From NCBI GenBank assembly GCA_903902745.1, contig CAIUWA010000013.1:1-64000 (forward strand): a DNA stretch of 64,000 nucleotides, given 5' to 3'. This DNA is from an uncultured Opitutia bacterium (GTDB lineage: Bacteria > Verrucomicrobiota > Verrucomicrobiia > Opitutales > Opitutaceae). This document shows, piece by piece, positions 8,117 to 16,861 of the stretch. Each line of letters opens with the position of its first letter. The stretch's first letter is position 1. The notes under the pieces were generated by a model. That model worked only from the letters and a program-made list of their open reading frames with translations. It was not told the DNA's origin and did not search any database. Made by a program: the position numbers and the translations under genes.

Positions 8117-9085
8117 TCAATGCGTCATCAGATAGAACACGAGGTTGATGCCGAGGGGGTAGGCGATCCTTTCCGAGAACTGCTGGAAGTATTCCACGTT
8201 CTCGCCTTCGCGCTCCCAACCGTCGGGGATGTCGGAGTTGTGGATGGCGATGACCATAATGCGCTGGTGGTCGTCGAGCAGCGCCCGCACGTGCATTTCC
8301 TCGGACTCCGGCCCGCGGTCGCGCAGACTGAGGTGGGAGTTGGGATCCTTGGGATCGTAGTCGCGGTTCCAGAACTGCAGCGTGGGCATGCGCAGGCTTT
8401 GCAGGGGGCGGGGCAGATGGTACACGCAGTTGAAGATCGGATGGTTCATGGGCAGGTCGACCCAGTTGCGCCCGGGCAGCACGCGCTGCATCTCGGCGGC
8501 AAAGTTGGTCCAGCCATGGATGTTCCAGAAATCATTGATCAGGAGGGCGCCGCCGTTGAGCAGGTATTTGCGCAGCACTTCCACTTCCTTGGCGCTCAGG
8601 ACCATGCCCTCGACATGCTCCGCATAGATGAAGGGATAGTCGGTCAGCGCCATGTCGGTCAGGTGGAGCACGCGGCCGTCCGGATCGGTCCGGATGGTGG
8701 TCAGTTGCTGCAGGCGGTAGGAGAGGTTGAGGTCGGCGTCGGGATAGTCGACGTACCAGCCGAGGGTCCGGCCCCAGTCGGCCTGGTTGGCGCGCGACTT
8801 GAAGACGATGCGGGCGAAGGTGAACACATCCTTTTCGAAGCCCGGAGGATTCGTCCATTCGGGCGTGCCGGTGCTGTGGGACGCGGTCTCGCGGGCGGTT
8901 TGCACGGTATCCTCGTCCACCCAGCCGCCGCCCTCGAGCCGGATGATGGAACTGCCGCCGCCGCCGGAGCCGCCGGGGAATCCGCCACGACCAGGGCGTG
9001 GAAACTGCGCCACACTTGAGCCGGCGGTGAGGACCGCCAGGAACGCGGCCGGAATGATCCTGCGCGTGAGGAGTCTCACCATCAT
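8117..9085 (-). CDS. DUF4159 domain protein, exported
   Basis: A 322-residue protein from ATG 9085. The N-terminus is a Sec signal peptide (RIIPAAFLAVLTAGSSVAQ) followed by a Gly-rich linker (PGGSGGGGSS). The C-terminal ~220 residues match the DUF4159 family, recognisable from NSDIPDGWEREGENVEYF and the terminal YPLGINLVFYLMTH. The family adopts a glutamine-amidotransferase-like fold and has no established activity. It is divergent from oppC, with 211 bp between that must hold both promoters and a REP-like palindrome. The start was set at the ATG that leaves a normal signal peptide. Confidence 0.85.
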   Translation of the reverse strand: MMVRLLTRRIIPAAFLAVLTAGSSVAQFPRPGRGGFPGGSGGGGSSIIRLEGGGWVDEDTVQTARETASHSTGTPEWTNPPGFEKDVFTFARIVFKSRANQADWGRTLGWYVDYPDADLNLSYRLQQLTTIRTDPDGRVLHLTDMALTDYPFIYAEHVEGMVLSAKEVEVLRKYLLNGGALLINDFWNIHGWTNFAAEMQRVLPGRNWVDLPMNHPIFNCVYHLPRPLQSLRMPTLQFWNRDYDPKDPNSHLSLRDRGPESEEMHVRALLDDHQRIMVIAIHNSDIPDGWEREGENVEYFQQFSERIAYPLGINLVFYLMTH

Positions 9086-9186
9086 GATGCCCGGTTCCGC
9101 GGTCCGTTGCTCATGCCGGCAGCGTGTGCGGTTGGCGGGAGGAAGCAAGCGCCTGCGATGAAAGGTAGATCCAGGTGTGACCGAGT

Positions 9187-9236
9187 TGTAGGCCAGCCCG
9201 CTGGGCTGGCTGCCAGGTCAGCGACCTGGCCTACAG
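9187..9236. repeat. REP-like palindrome, GTAGGCC family, copy 1
   Basis: A 50-bp unit opens TGTAGGCC and closes GGCCTACAG. Inside are two hairpins, CCAGCCCGCTGGGCTGG and CCAGGTCAGCGACCTGG. It lies between divergent genes. Related copies are at 49959-50007 and 53897-53947. Confidence 0.8.
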
Positions 9237-9296
9237 CGATCACTGATCCCAGTTGCCACTTGCCGCGGCCGCTGCAGCGGCGTTTCCTCGGGCGGA

Positions 9297-10433
9297 ATGT
9301 CCGCCGTTGCCACCCCAGCACGCCGCGTTGAGGCCCCGTCCGGAACGCTTTCCCAATGGGCGCTCATCCGGCGGCGCTTCGCCCGCCACCGGTTCGCCGT
9401 GGCGTCACTTTACCTGCTGGCCGTGCTCTACGTGCTGGCGGTGTTCGCGGAGTTCCTGGCGCCCACCACGCGCCAGTGGCGCGACCTGTCGCATGCCTAC
9501 TGCCCGCCGCAGCTACCGCGCTTTTCCTTCGGCCACGGTTTTTATGTGCCGGCCATGCAGCGGTATTCCGATCCGCTCACGTTCAAGACGACCTACCTCG
9601 AGGATCGGGCGCGCCTCGTCGAGCTGGGTTTCTTCGTGCGGGGCGAACCCTACAAATTCTGGGGGCTTTTCACCTGGGACCGGCATTTCTTCGGCGTGAA
9701 GGCAACCGCGGCCCGCCGGCCGGACGGGACGAGGCCGACCTTTTATTTCCTCGGCGCCGACAAGTACGGCCAGGACGTCTTCTCCCGCATGGTCTACGGC
9801 TCGCGCATCAGCCTGTCCGTCGGCCTGGTGTCGATCGCCGTCACCTTCCTGTTGGGCGTCACGATCGGCGGCATCTCGGGCTACGCCGGCGGCCAGGTGG
9901 ACAATGTGATCCAGCGCGGGATCGAGATCGTCAGCGCCTTTCCGCAAATCCCACTCTGGCTGGCCTTCGGCGCGGTATTGCCGGCGGACTGGTCGCCCCT
10001 CTCCGCCTACTTCGCCATCACCCTTGTGCTGAGCCTGCTCGCCTGGACGAGCCTCGCCCGCGTCGTGCGCGGCAAGATCCTGTCGCTGCGCGAGGAGGAC
10101 TACGCCGTGGCCGCGCGATTGCTCGGCGCCTCGCACACCCGCATTCTCTTTCGCCACCTGCTGCCCGGCTTCACCAGCCATATCATTGTGGTCCTGACGA
10201 TGAGTGTCCCGGCGATGATCCTCGGTGAAACCTCGCTCTCGTTCCTCGGGCTCGGCCTGCGCCCGCCGATCGTGAGCTGGGGCGTGATGCTGCAGGATTG
10301 CCTCAGCCTGCAGAACGTCGCCAGCTATCCTTGGCTGCTCATGCCGGTTGTGCTCATCGTTTTGACGGTGCTCTGTTTTAATTTTCTTGGCGATGGCCTG
10401 CGTGACGCCGCCGACCCCTACGCTTCGAGATGA
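9297..10433 (+). CDS. Peptide/oligosaccharide ABC transporter permease, OppC type
   Basis: A 378-residue inner-membrane permease. TM1 (about 37-58) is followed by a ~100-residue periplasmic insert and then five more helices of the binding-protein-dependent permease domain. The EAA coupling loop is visible as [18 protein letters not shown], and the domain ends in the OppC-like [14 protein letters not shown]. It should form the channel half of an Opp/Dpp-type importer with the ATPases encoded next. Its stop overlaps the oppD start as ATGA. Neither an OppB partner nor a binding protein is encoded nearby, so they must be elsewhere or lost. Confidence 0.9.
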   Translation: MSAVATPARRVEAPSGTLSQWALIRRRFARHRFAVASLYLLAVLYVLAVFAEFLAPTTRQWRDLSHAYCPPQLPRFSFGHGFYVPAMQRYSDPLTFKTTYLEDRARLVELGFFVRGEPYKFWGLFTWDRHFFGVKATAARRPDGTRPTFYFLGADKYGQDVFSRMVYGSRISLSVGLVSIAVTFLLGVTIGGISGYAGGQVDNVIQRGIEIVSAFPQIPLWLAFGAVLPADWSPLSAYFAITLVLSLLAWTSLARVVRGKILSLREEDYAVAARLLGASHTRILFRHLLPGFTSHIIVVLTMSVPAMILGETSLSFLGLGLRPPIVSWGVMLQDCLSLQNVASYPWLLMPVVLIVLTVLCFNFLGDGLRDAADPYASR

Positions 10434-11509
10434 CCGCCTCCGAATCCGTCCCTCGTCCCTCTCCCTCGTCCCGCCAGGATGACTTCGTCCTGGAAGTCAC
10501 CGACCTGCGGACGTACTTCGACACCGACGACGGCGTGCTGCCGGCGGTCGATGGGGTCACGTTTTCGATCAAGCGCGGACAAACGCTGGCCCTCGTGGGT
10601 GAGTCGGGCTGCGGCAAGTCCGTGACGAGCCATTCACTGCTACGGCTGATCCAGCGGCCAGGCCGGATCGTGGGCGGGAAGATCCTGCTGCACTCCGCCC
10701 GCGCGGGGGAGATCGACATTGCGCAGTTGAAGGAGAACTCCCGCCAGCTTTTCCAGGTGCGTGGCGGCCTCATCAGCATGATTTTTCAGGAGCCGATGAC
10801 GGCGCTTTCGCCGGTGCACACCATTGGCGACCAGGTCACGGAGGCGATTTTTCTCCATCAAAAGGTCTCCGTCGCCGAGGCGCGCCGGCTCGCCATCGAG
10901 ATGCTCGGGAAGGTCGGGCTTTCGGCGCCGGAGCAGCGATTCAGCCAGTATCCCCATGAGATCTCCGGCGGCATGCGCCAGCGCGTGGTCATTGCGATGG
11001 CGCTGGTGTGCCGGCCCGAGCTGCTGATCGCCGACGAGCCCACGACGGCGCTGGACGTGACGATCCAGGCGCAGATCCTCAGCCTCATCAAGACACTGCA
11101 GCGCGAGATCGGCTGCTCGGTGCTGCTGATCACGCATGACCTCGGCGTGGTGGCGCAGACGGCTGACGAAGTCGCGGTGATGTACCTCGGCCGCATCGTG
11201 GAGCACGGCCCGGTCCGCGAACTGCTAAAAAATCCGCGGCACCCCTACACGCAGGGCCTGCTCCAATCGATTCCCGCGCTCAACCGCGGCACCCGCCTGG
11301 CCTCGATCCCGGGCATGGTGCCGGCGCTCACCGCGATCCCGCCCGGCTGTCCGTTCCACCCTCGCTGCCCGCACGCCCAGACCGGTCGCTGCGACCACGG
11401 CGGCGCCCCGCCGCTCCGGCCCATCGCGCCCGGCCGGGACGTGGCCTGCCTGAGGGCGGAAGAGATCGCCGGTGTTGCCGGTGAAGTGGCGAGTGCAAGT
11501 GGCAAGTGA
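10430..11509 (+). CDS. Oligopeptide-type ABC transporter ATPase, OppD type
   Basis: A 359-residue ATPase with Walker [10 protein letters not shown]-loop MIFQEPM, signature SGGMRQR, Walker B LLIADEPT and switch His in LLITHD. The C-terminal oligopeptide-transporter extension carries the Cys-rich motif [16 protein letters not shown] seen in Opp/Dpp ATPases. The start overlaps the end of oppC (ATGA). The last codons (SASGK and the stop) lie inside an intergenic-type heptad element built of AAGTGGC units, so the C-terminal tail is probably repeat-derived. Confidence 0.92.
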   Translation: MTASESVPRPSPSSRQDDFVLEVTDLRTYFDTDDGVLPAVDGVTFSIKRGQTLALVGESGCGKSVTSHSLLRLIQRPGRIVGGKILLHSARAGEIDIAQLKENSRQLFQVRGGLISMIFQEPMTALSPVHTIGDQVTEAIFLHQKVSVAEARRLAIEMLGKVGLSAPEQRFSQYPHEISGGMRQRVVIAMALVCRPELLIADEPTTALDVTIQAQILSLIKTLQREIGCSVLLITHDLGVVAQTADEVAVMYLGRIVEHGPVRELLKNPRHPYTQGLLQSIPALNRGTRLASIPGMVPALTAIPPGCPFHPRCPHAQTGRCDHGGAPPLRPIAPGRDVACLRAEEIAGVAGEVASASGK

Positions 11510-11570
11510 CCAGTGGAAAAACCGCATGCGCTCCGATTCCACCAGCCACTCGCCCCCGCCACCTGCCACT
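11484..11570. repeat. AGTGGCA heptad hairpin spanning the oppD/oppF junction
   Basis: The left arm 11484-11516 is built from AAGTGGC, GAGTGCA, AGTGGCA and AGTGACC units. The right arm 11539-11570 has the complementary CCACCAG, CCACTCG, CCACCTG and CCACT units. The oppD stop lies in the left arm, the probable oppF start in the spacer, and the right arm encodes part of the Ser/Pro/Ala-rich OppF N-terminus. Confidence 0.7.
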
Positions 11571-12590
11571 GCAGCAGCGGCCCCGCCGCTGCTGTCCGTC
11601 CGCGGCCTCTGCCGGCATTTTCCGATCCATGGCCGCGGGTTTGGGCGCAAGGTCATCGGCACGGTGCGCGCGGTGGATGACGTGAGCTTCGACCTGCATG
11701 CCGGCGAGACGCTGGGCCTGGTCGGCGAATCCGGCTCCGGCAAGACCACGACCGCCCGCTGCATCATGCGGGCGATCACGCCGACCTCGGGCGAGGTGAT
11801 CTTCCATCCGCGCGACGGGACGGCGGTTGATCTCGCGCGGCTACCCGAGCCCGCGCTCAAGCCGCTGCGCCCGCGGATGCAGATGATCTTCCAGGACCCG
11901 TTCTCCTCGCTCAACCCGCGCATGACGGTCGGCGAGATTGTCGGCGAACCGCTGGTCATCCATGGCCTGGCAAAGGGCGACGAGCTCGACGCGCGCGTCG
12001 ATGACATCCTGCGGAAGGTCGGGTTGAAGCCCGAGCACCGCACCAGTTATCCGCACGCGTTCTCCGGCGGCCAGCGCCAGCGCATCGGCATCGCCCGCGC
12101 GCTGATCATGCGTCCGTCGCTCATTGTGGCGGACGAGGCGGTCTCGGCGCTCGATGTTTCCGTCCAGGCGCAAGTGCTGAACCTCCTCAAGGACCTCCAG
12201 GCCGAGTTCCAGCTCACGTACCTCTTCGTGGCGCACAACCTCGACGTGGTGCGCCATTTTTGCGATAGGGTGGCCGTGATGTACGCCGGCCGCATCGTGG
12301 AGCTCGCGCCCACCGCCCGGATGTTCGAGCGGCCGCTCCATCCCTACACGAAGGCGCTGCTCGCCGCCGTGCCCTGGCCCGACCCGGAGGTGAAAATGAA
12401 ATTCGACGTGCCCGGCGAGATTGCCGACCCGAGCCGGCTGCCGCCCGGCTGCGCGTTCCATCCGCGCTGCAAGGAATGCTACGCCCCCTGCCTCCGGCAC
12501 CGGCCGGAATTGCGCGACGCGACCGGGGACGGGCGTTTTGCCGCTTGCCATCGGCACGATCCCGCGCACGCGTCTGGGGTTGAAAATTAA
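11526..12590 (+). CDS. Oligopeptide-type ABC transporter ATPase, OppF type
   Basis: About 354 residues from ATG 11526. An in-frame ATG at 11472 would overlap oppD by 38 bp and add 18 residues of repeat-encoded sequence. It has Walker [11 protein letters not shown]-loop [16 protein letters not shown] (typical of OppF/DppF), signature SGGQRQR, Walker [13 protein letters not shown] and switch His in FVAHN, plus the Cys-rich tail [15 protein letters not shown]. The first ~30 residues are low complexity and coincide with a heptad repeat arm. The stop codon directly abuts the ATG of the dehydrogenase gene. Confidence 0.9.
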   Translation: MRSDSTSHSPPPPATAAAAPPLLSVRGLCRHFPIHGRGFGRKVIGTVRAVDDVSFDLHAGETLGLVGESGSGKTTTARCIMRAITPTSGEVIFHPRDGTAVDLARLPEPALKPLRPRMQMIFQDPFSSLNPRMTVGEIVGEPLVIHGLAKGDELDARVDDILRKVGLKPEHRTSYPHAFSGGQRQRIGIARALIMRPSLIVADEAVSALDVSVQAQVLNLLKDLQAEFQLTYLFVAHNLDVVRHFCDRVAVMYAGRIVELAPTARMFERPLHPYTKALLAAVPWPDPEVKMKFDVPGEIADPSRLPPGCAFHPRCKECYAPCLRHRPELRDATGDGRFAACHRHDPAHASGVEN

Positions 12591-13625
12591 ATGAAGGCCC
12601 TGCTCCTCACCGCCCCCACCAAGCTTGAACTGGTTGATTTCCCCAACCCCGCGCCCGCCGATGACGAAGTGCTGGTGCGCGTCCGCGCGTGCGGCATCTG
12701 CGGCAGCGACATCCACGGCTGGGATGGCTCGACCGGCCGCCGCCGCCCGCCGCTCATCATGGGCCACGAGGCCTCGGGCGAAATTGTCTCCGCCGGACCG
12801 AAGGTGACTCGCTGGAAGGCGGGTGACCGGGTGACGTTCGACTCCACGATTTCCTGCGGCCAGTGCCACTACTGCCTCGCCGGCCAGGTGAACCTTTGCG
12901 ATCACCGCCGGGTCGTCGGCGTGGCGCCCGTCGAATACCGCCAGCACGGCGCCTTCGCCGAGTTCGTGGCCCTGCCCGCGCGCATCCTGTATGCGTTGCC
13001 CGACCAGCTCACCTACGCGCAGGCGGCGATGATCGAGCCCGTGTCCATCGCCATCCATGCGGTGGGGCGGGTGAAGATCGCGCCCACCGACACGGTCGTG
13101 GTCGTCGGCAGCGGCATGATCGGCCTCTTTGTCATCCAGGCCCTCCGCTGGGCGGGCGCGGCGCGCGTTATCGCCGTCGACCTCGAGGACAAGCGCCTCG
13201 CGCTGGCCCGCGAGCTGGGGGCGACCGACACCATCAATTCCGGCACCGGCGACCCCGTCGCGGAGATCCAACGCCTGACGGGCGGCCGCGGCGCCGACCT
13301 CGCCTTCGAGGTCGTGGGCATCTCGCCGACGCTCAACCTTGCGCTGGCGGCGTTGAAACGCGGCGGCTCCGCCGTCCTGGTGGGCAACCTCTCGGCGAAG
13401 ACCGATTTCCCGATGCAGGCGGTCGTGACGCGCGAGCTTACGATCTACGGGACCTGTTCCTCGGCGGGCGAATACCCGCTTTGCCTGGACCTCATTGCGC
13501 GCGGCACGATCCGCGTGGAGCCCATGATCAGCGCCGTCGCGCCGCTGGCCGATGGCATCGACTGGTTCCAGCGCCTCAGCGCGAAGGACGGCGGCAAATA
13601 CATGAAGGTGATTTTGCAGCCGTGA
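12591..13625 (+). CDS. Zinc-dependent medium-chain dehydrogenase (sorbitol/threonine dehydrogenase type)
   Basis: A 344-residue MDR enzyme. The catalytic zinc region is CGICGSDIHG (from residue 34) and MGHEASG. The structural zinc lobe is CGQCHYCLAGQVNLC. The nucleotide-binding fold starts VVVVGSGMIGLF, and the acidic residue at the second strand end (VIAVDLEDKR) favours NAD+. Relatives oxidise polyols, L-threonine or sugar derivatives; the exact substrate is unknown. It follows oppF with no gap (TAA then ATG), so it should be translated with the transporter. This suggests that the imported compound is a sugar, polyol or conjugate. Confidence 0.9.
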   Translation: MKALLLTAPTKLELVDFPNPAPADDEVLVRVRACGICGSDIHGWDGSTGRRRPPLIMGHEASGEIVSAGPKVTRWKAGDRVTFDSTISCGQCHYCLAGQVNLCDHRRVVGVAPVEYRQHGAFAEFVALPARILYALPDQLTYAQAAMIEPVSIAIHAVGRVKIAPTDTVVVVGSGMIGLFVIQALRWAGAARVIAVDLEDKRLALARELGATDTINSGTGDPVAEIQRLTGGRGADLAFEVVGISPTLNLALAALKRGGSAVLVGNLSAKTDFPMQAVVTRELTIYGTCSSAGEYPLCLDLIARGTIRVEPMISAVAPLADGIDWFQRLSAKDGGKYMKVILQP

Positions 13626-13639
13626 ACCTCGGCAAACCC

Positions 13640-13719
13640 ACCAACTGCCAAATACCAACTACAAACTGCCAACTAAGGCTGAGCAGTTCGTAGTTGGCAG
13701 TTGGTAATTAGTAATTGGT
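13640..13719. repeat. CCAATTA/CCAACTG heptad hairpin
   Basis: The left arm 13640-13674 (ACCAACTGCC, AAATACC, AACTACA, AACTGCC, AACTA) pairs with the right arm 13691-13719 (TAGTTGG, CAGTTGG, TAATTAG, TAATTGG). It begins 15 bp after the dehydrogenase stop and ends 25 bp before the SDR start. Confidence 0.8.
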
Positions 13720-13743
13720 GCGATACCAGCCACACTTTCTCCG

Positions 13744-14538
13744 ATGAATACCTCTCCTCTCTTTGATCTCACGGGCAAGATTGCCTTCGTCACCGGTGCG
13801 AGCCGCGGGCTGGGCCGGACCTTCGCCCTCGCGCTGGCGCGGGCCGGGGCCGACGTCGCCATCACCAGCCGCACGCTCGCGTCGCTCGATGGGACGAAGC
13901 GCGAGGTCGAGGCCCTGGGCCGGCGCTGCTTTGCCACGCCGCTCGATGTCCGCGTCCATGAGAGCATCGAGGCGGCCGTGGCGGCGGTGCACGCGCACTT
14001 CGGACGCATCGACATCCTCGTGAACAATGCCGGCTGCAACATCCGCAAGCCTGCGCTCGACGTCACGTGGGAGGACTGGAACACGATCCTCGACACGAAC
14101 CTGCGGGGCCCGTTCTTCGTCGCGCAGGCCGTGGCGCGCCACATGGTGGGCCGGCGCTACGGCCGCATCGTCAACATCGGCTCGGTCACCAGTGTCGCTG
14201 GCTACGCGGGACTCAGCCCATACGGCGCGAGCCGCGGAGGCATCCGCCAGCTCACGATGAGCCTCGCGGCCGACTGGGGGCCGCACGGCATCACGGTCAA
14301 CTGCCTGGCGCCCGGCTGGTTCAAGACCTCGCAGAATGCGATGATGTACGAAAATGCTGAATGGGTTTCCTACCTGTCCGACAAAATTCCGCTCCGCCGC
14401 CCCGGGCGGGCGGATGACCTGGATGGCACCGTCGTGTTTCTGTCCAGCGATGCCAGCGCCTACATCACCGGCCAGCTCCTGCTCGTCGATGGCGGCATCT
14501 CCGTCAACGACACCCGGGCGTTGCCGGCGAAAAAGTGA
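13744..14538 (+). CDS. Short-chain dehydrogenase/reductase, gluconate-5-dehydrogenase-like
   Basis: A 264-residue classical SDR. The cofactor motif is TGASRGLG, followed by NNAG. The active-site Ser147 lies in NIGSVTS and Tyr160 in SPYGASRGG. The position that is Lys in the canonical YxxxK motif is Arg164 (codon CGC at 14233-14235), so the proton relay is altered or a subfamily trait. The C-terminal LAPGWFKT and ITGQLLLVDGG are typical. The family interconverts sugar acids and ketones. It is encoded with the Opp-type transporter and MDR dehydrogenase, which points to carbohydrate catabolism. Confidence 0.9.
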   Translation: MNTSPLFDLTGKIAFVTGASRGLGRTFALALARAGADVAITSRTLASLDGTKREVEALGRRCFATPLDVRVHESIEAAVAAVHAHFGRIDILVNNAGCNIRKPALDVTWEDWNTILDTNLRGPFFVAQAVARHMVGRRYGRIVNIGSVTSVAGYAGLSPYGASRGGIRQLTMSLAADWGPHGITVNCLAPGWFKTSQNAMMYENAEWVSYLSDKIPLRRPGRADDLDGTVVFLSSDASAYITGQLLLVDGGISVNDTRALPAKK

Positions 14539-14557
14539 GGGGCGCGTTGGCGCGCGG

Positions 14558-14590
14558 GTAGTTGGCAATTGGGAATTGGGAGTTCGGTTG
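14558..14590. repeat. TTGGGAA heptad array (single arm)
   Basis: GTAGTTGGCAATTGGGAATT followed by GGGAGTTCGGTTGG, in units of seven, starts 20 bp after the SDR stop. No matching opposite arm was found downstream. Confidence 0.65.
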
Positions 14591-14672
14591 GAGGACCGGT
14601 TTCAGGCTGAAACCTGCCACCCGGATTCTGCGCTTCGTTCCGTCTGGAAATTATGCCAGCGTTTTTCCCGTC

Positions 14673-14972
14673 ATGCTCATCCACACCGTTTTTTTCTGGC
14701 TGAAACCCGAACTCACTCCGGCGCAGCGCGCCGAGTTCCGCCGCGGCGTCGAGTCGCTCGCCGCCATCAAGGCGGTCGAGAAACTCTACATCGGTGCGCC
14801 CGCTGCCGTCGCCAAGCGGCCGGTGGTTGATGATTCCTACTCCGTATCGATCACGGCGGTCATGCAGGACATCGCGGCGCAGAATGCCTACCAGGTCGAC
14901 CCGCTGCACGTGGCGTTTGTGAACACGTTCAAGTCCTTCTGGACGCGCGCGCAGATCTACGACGCGGAGTGA
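14673..14972 (+). CDS. Dabb family (stress-responsive A/B barrel) protein
   Basis: A 99-residue protein from ATG 14673. The start MLIHTVFFWLKPELTPAQRA is typical of the Dabb dimeric alpha-beta barrel family, followed by VDDSYSVSITAVMQDIAAQN and YQVDPLHVAFV. Family members are small dimeric proteins, some with enzymatic roles in plants and fungi; bacterial functions are mostly unknown. It is last in the plus-strand run after the SDR gene, about 135 bp downstream, and is convergent with hflX. In-frame codons upstream back to 14562 encode repeat-derived sequence, so the ATG at 14673 was preferred. Confidence 0.82.
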   Translation: MLIHTVFFWLKPELTPAQRAEFRRGVESLAAIKAVEKLYIGAPAAVAKRPVVDDSYSVSITAVMQDIAAQNAYQVDPLHVAFVNTFKSFWTRAQIYDAE

Positions 14973-15019
14973 ATCGGGGGGAGACGGGCTGACCGGCGAC
15001 AGGTGACGGGAGCGGAAGC

Positions 15020-16330
15020 TCAGCGCTTCCGAGCGGTCACGGCCTTCTTTGGCTTCTCGGGCACCACGAACGGCGCGAAGAAGCCCGCTTGGGACGCGGG
15101 GAACCGGCCCTGGATATGCACGCCATCCTCGGCGTGTTCCTGCTCGTGGATATGGCCGAGCTGATGAAGCCGGGCGATCACGTCGTAGCGATCGTGTGGA
15201 ACCAACAGTGTCGTTGGTTCGAACTGGCCGGCGATGAGTTCGCGACAGCGGCCCGCGAGCACGTCGAGGCCGGCGCCGGTCCGGGCGCTCACGAACAGCG
15301 CATCGGGCACGAGCTGGAGCGCGCGCCGCCGCATGGCTTCGTCGGCGAGGTCGACCTTGTTGAAGACGGTGAGGATGGGCTGGTCCGCCGCGCCGAGCTC
15401 GGCGAGGACCGCGAGCGTGGTGACGTGGTGTTGCTCGAAATTGGGGTTCGTGACGTCGAGGACGTGGATGAGGAAGCCCGCGATGATGACCTCCTCGAGG
15501 GTGGCCTTGAACGCCTCGACCAGGCCGTGGGGCAGGCGGCGGATGAAACCGACCGTATCCGTGACGAGGAGTTTTTCGTTGCCGGGCAGGACAAGCTGGC
15601 GGGTGGTTGGATCGAGGGTGGCGAAGAGCTTGTCCTCGGCCAGCACGTGCGCGCCGGTGAGGGCGTTGAGCAGGGAGGACTTGCCGGCGTTGGTGTAGCC
15701 GACAATGGCGGCGGTGGGCAGCGGCACGCGGAGCCGCTTGCGGCGCTGGACGCTGCGCTGCAGCACGACGTTGGCGAGCTCGACCTTGAGGTGCGCGATG
15801 CGGTCGCGGACGACGCGGCGGTCCTGCTCGAGCTGGGTTTCGCCCTCACCGCCCATGGAGCCGGCACCCCGCTGGCGCGAGAGGTGGGTCCAGGCGCGGG
15901 TCAGGCGCGGCAGGGAATACTGCATGCGGGCGAGGGCGACCTGCAAAATGGCTTCCCGCGTGCGGGCGCGGTCGGCAAAGATCTCGAGGATGACCTCCTG
16001 GCGATCGATGACGGCGAGCCCGGAGAGTTCCTCCCAGTTGCGCTGCTGACCGGGAGTGAGCGCCTCGTCGATGACGATCACGTCGGCGCCGGCGGCCTTC
16101 GCCTGCTCGATCAGCTCGGCGGTCTTCCCGCTGCCCAGCAGGGTGGCCGAGACGGGCACGCGCAGGTTGATCAGCGCGGAGCCGACAATGGCGAGATGGA
16201 GGTTCTCAACCAGCTCCTGCAGCTCGGCGAGCAGTTCCGCCCCCTCGCCGGGCGGCATTTTCTGCGTTTGCACGCCGATAAGAAAGGCGCGTTCGGGCTT
16301 GGCGGTGGGGGATGCGATGAAGTCGGCCAC
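15020..16330 (-). CDS. hflX: GTPase HflX
   Basis: A 436-residue ribosome-associated GTPase. An N-terminal HflX domain (about 1-180) includes LLGSGKTAEL, a glycine-rich linker (QRGAGSMGGEGETQLE) and a helical segment. The G domain has G1 GYTNAGKSSLLNAL, G3 DTVGFIRRLPHGLVEAFKAT and G4 FNKVDL. The family splits stalled or stress-inactivated 70S ribosomes. The length is normal, and the basic tail (PKKAVTARKR) is of a kind seen in some members. It is monocistronic on the minus strand, divergent from the receiver gene at 16454 with a 123-bp gap. Confidence 0.95.
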   Translation of the reverse strand: MADFIASPTAKPERAFLIGVQTQKMPPGEGAELLAELQELVENLHLAIVGSALINLRVPVSATLLGSGKTAELIEQAKAAGADVIVIDEALTPGQQRNWEELSGLAVIDRQEVILEIFADRARTREAILQVALARMQYSLPRLTRAWTHLSRQRGAGSMGGEGETQLEQDRRVVRDRIAHLKVELANVVLQRSVQRRKRLRVPLPTAAIVGYTNAGKSSLLNALTGAHVLAEDKLFATLDPTTRQLVLPGNEKLLVTDTVGFIRRLPHGLVEAFKATLEEVIIAGFLIHVLDVTNPNFEQHHVTTLAVLAELGAADQPILTVFNKVDLADEAMRRRALQLVPDALFVSARTGAGLDVLAGRCRELIAGQFEPTTLLVPHDRYDVIARLHQLGHIHEQEHAEDGVHIQGRFPASQAGFFAPFVVPEKPKKAVTARKR

Positions 16331-16453
16331 AAAAAGTGAAGGAAACTATGCGGCCGTCAAAGGGACGCGTCAACTGGAGCAGCGGGTTAACTACCGCCGG
16401 CCAGCGCCTGCAAGGGGCTTGTGGTTGGGGGCGAAGCGCGCAATCTGGGGTGA

Positions 16454-16861
16454 ATGGCATCCTGTTCAATTCTGGTCGTTGACGATGAGCAGGGTCTGCT
16501 CGACACCTTGGCGCAGGTTTTAACTGCCGCCGGTCATCGGGTGGTGACCGCCAGTGACGGCCAGAAAATTGGCGCGATCCTGGCAAAGGTCCGGGTTGAT
16601 CTGGTGTTGACCGACCTGCTGATGCCGGAGATGGACGGGACCGAGGTGATTGCCGAGCTGCGCAAGAAGCAACCCGGCCTGCCCCTGATCGCCATGTCGG
16701 GGGGAGGCCGCATGTCGTCCGCCGAGTGCCTGAAGATCGCGAAGATACTCGGGGCGCACGCGATCCTGGAAAAACCCTTCACCAACGAGCAGCTTCTATC
16801 GACCATCGACCGACTGGTACCCGACCCAAAGGTGGCCAGGGACGGGCGGGCCGAAGGTTAG
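16454..16861 (+). CDS. Single-domain response regulator (CheY-like receiver)
   Basis: 135 residues containing only a receiver domain. The acidic pocket is VVDDEQ, the phospho-acceptor is D54 in LTDLLMPEMDG, the Ser/Thr switch is in IAMSGGG, and the conserved Lys is in LEKPF. There is no output domain, so it must act by protein contact or as a phosphorelay intermediate. No kinase is adjacent. It closely resembles the other stand-alone receiver at 26773, sharing the GAHAIL-KPF segment. Its stop overlaps the stop of the convergent lactonase gene by 3 bases. Confidence 0.93.
   Translation: MASCSILVVDDEQGLLDTLAQVLTAAGHRVVTASDGQKIGAILAKVRVDLVLTDLLMPEMDGTEVIAELRKKQPGLPLIAMSGGGRMSSAECLKIAKILGAHAILEKPFTNEQLLSTIDRLVPDPKVARDGRAEG

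Noticed and set aside
11841-13658. Minus-strand open frame of about 605 codons
   Set aside because: Shadow of oppF and the zinc dehydrogenase, both of which have all catalytic motifs on the plus strand.
15089-16339. Plus-strand open frame of about 415 codons
   Set aside because: Antisense to hflX, whose GTPase motifs are complete; no domain in the shadow.
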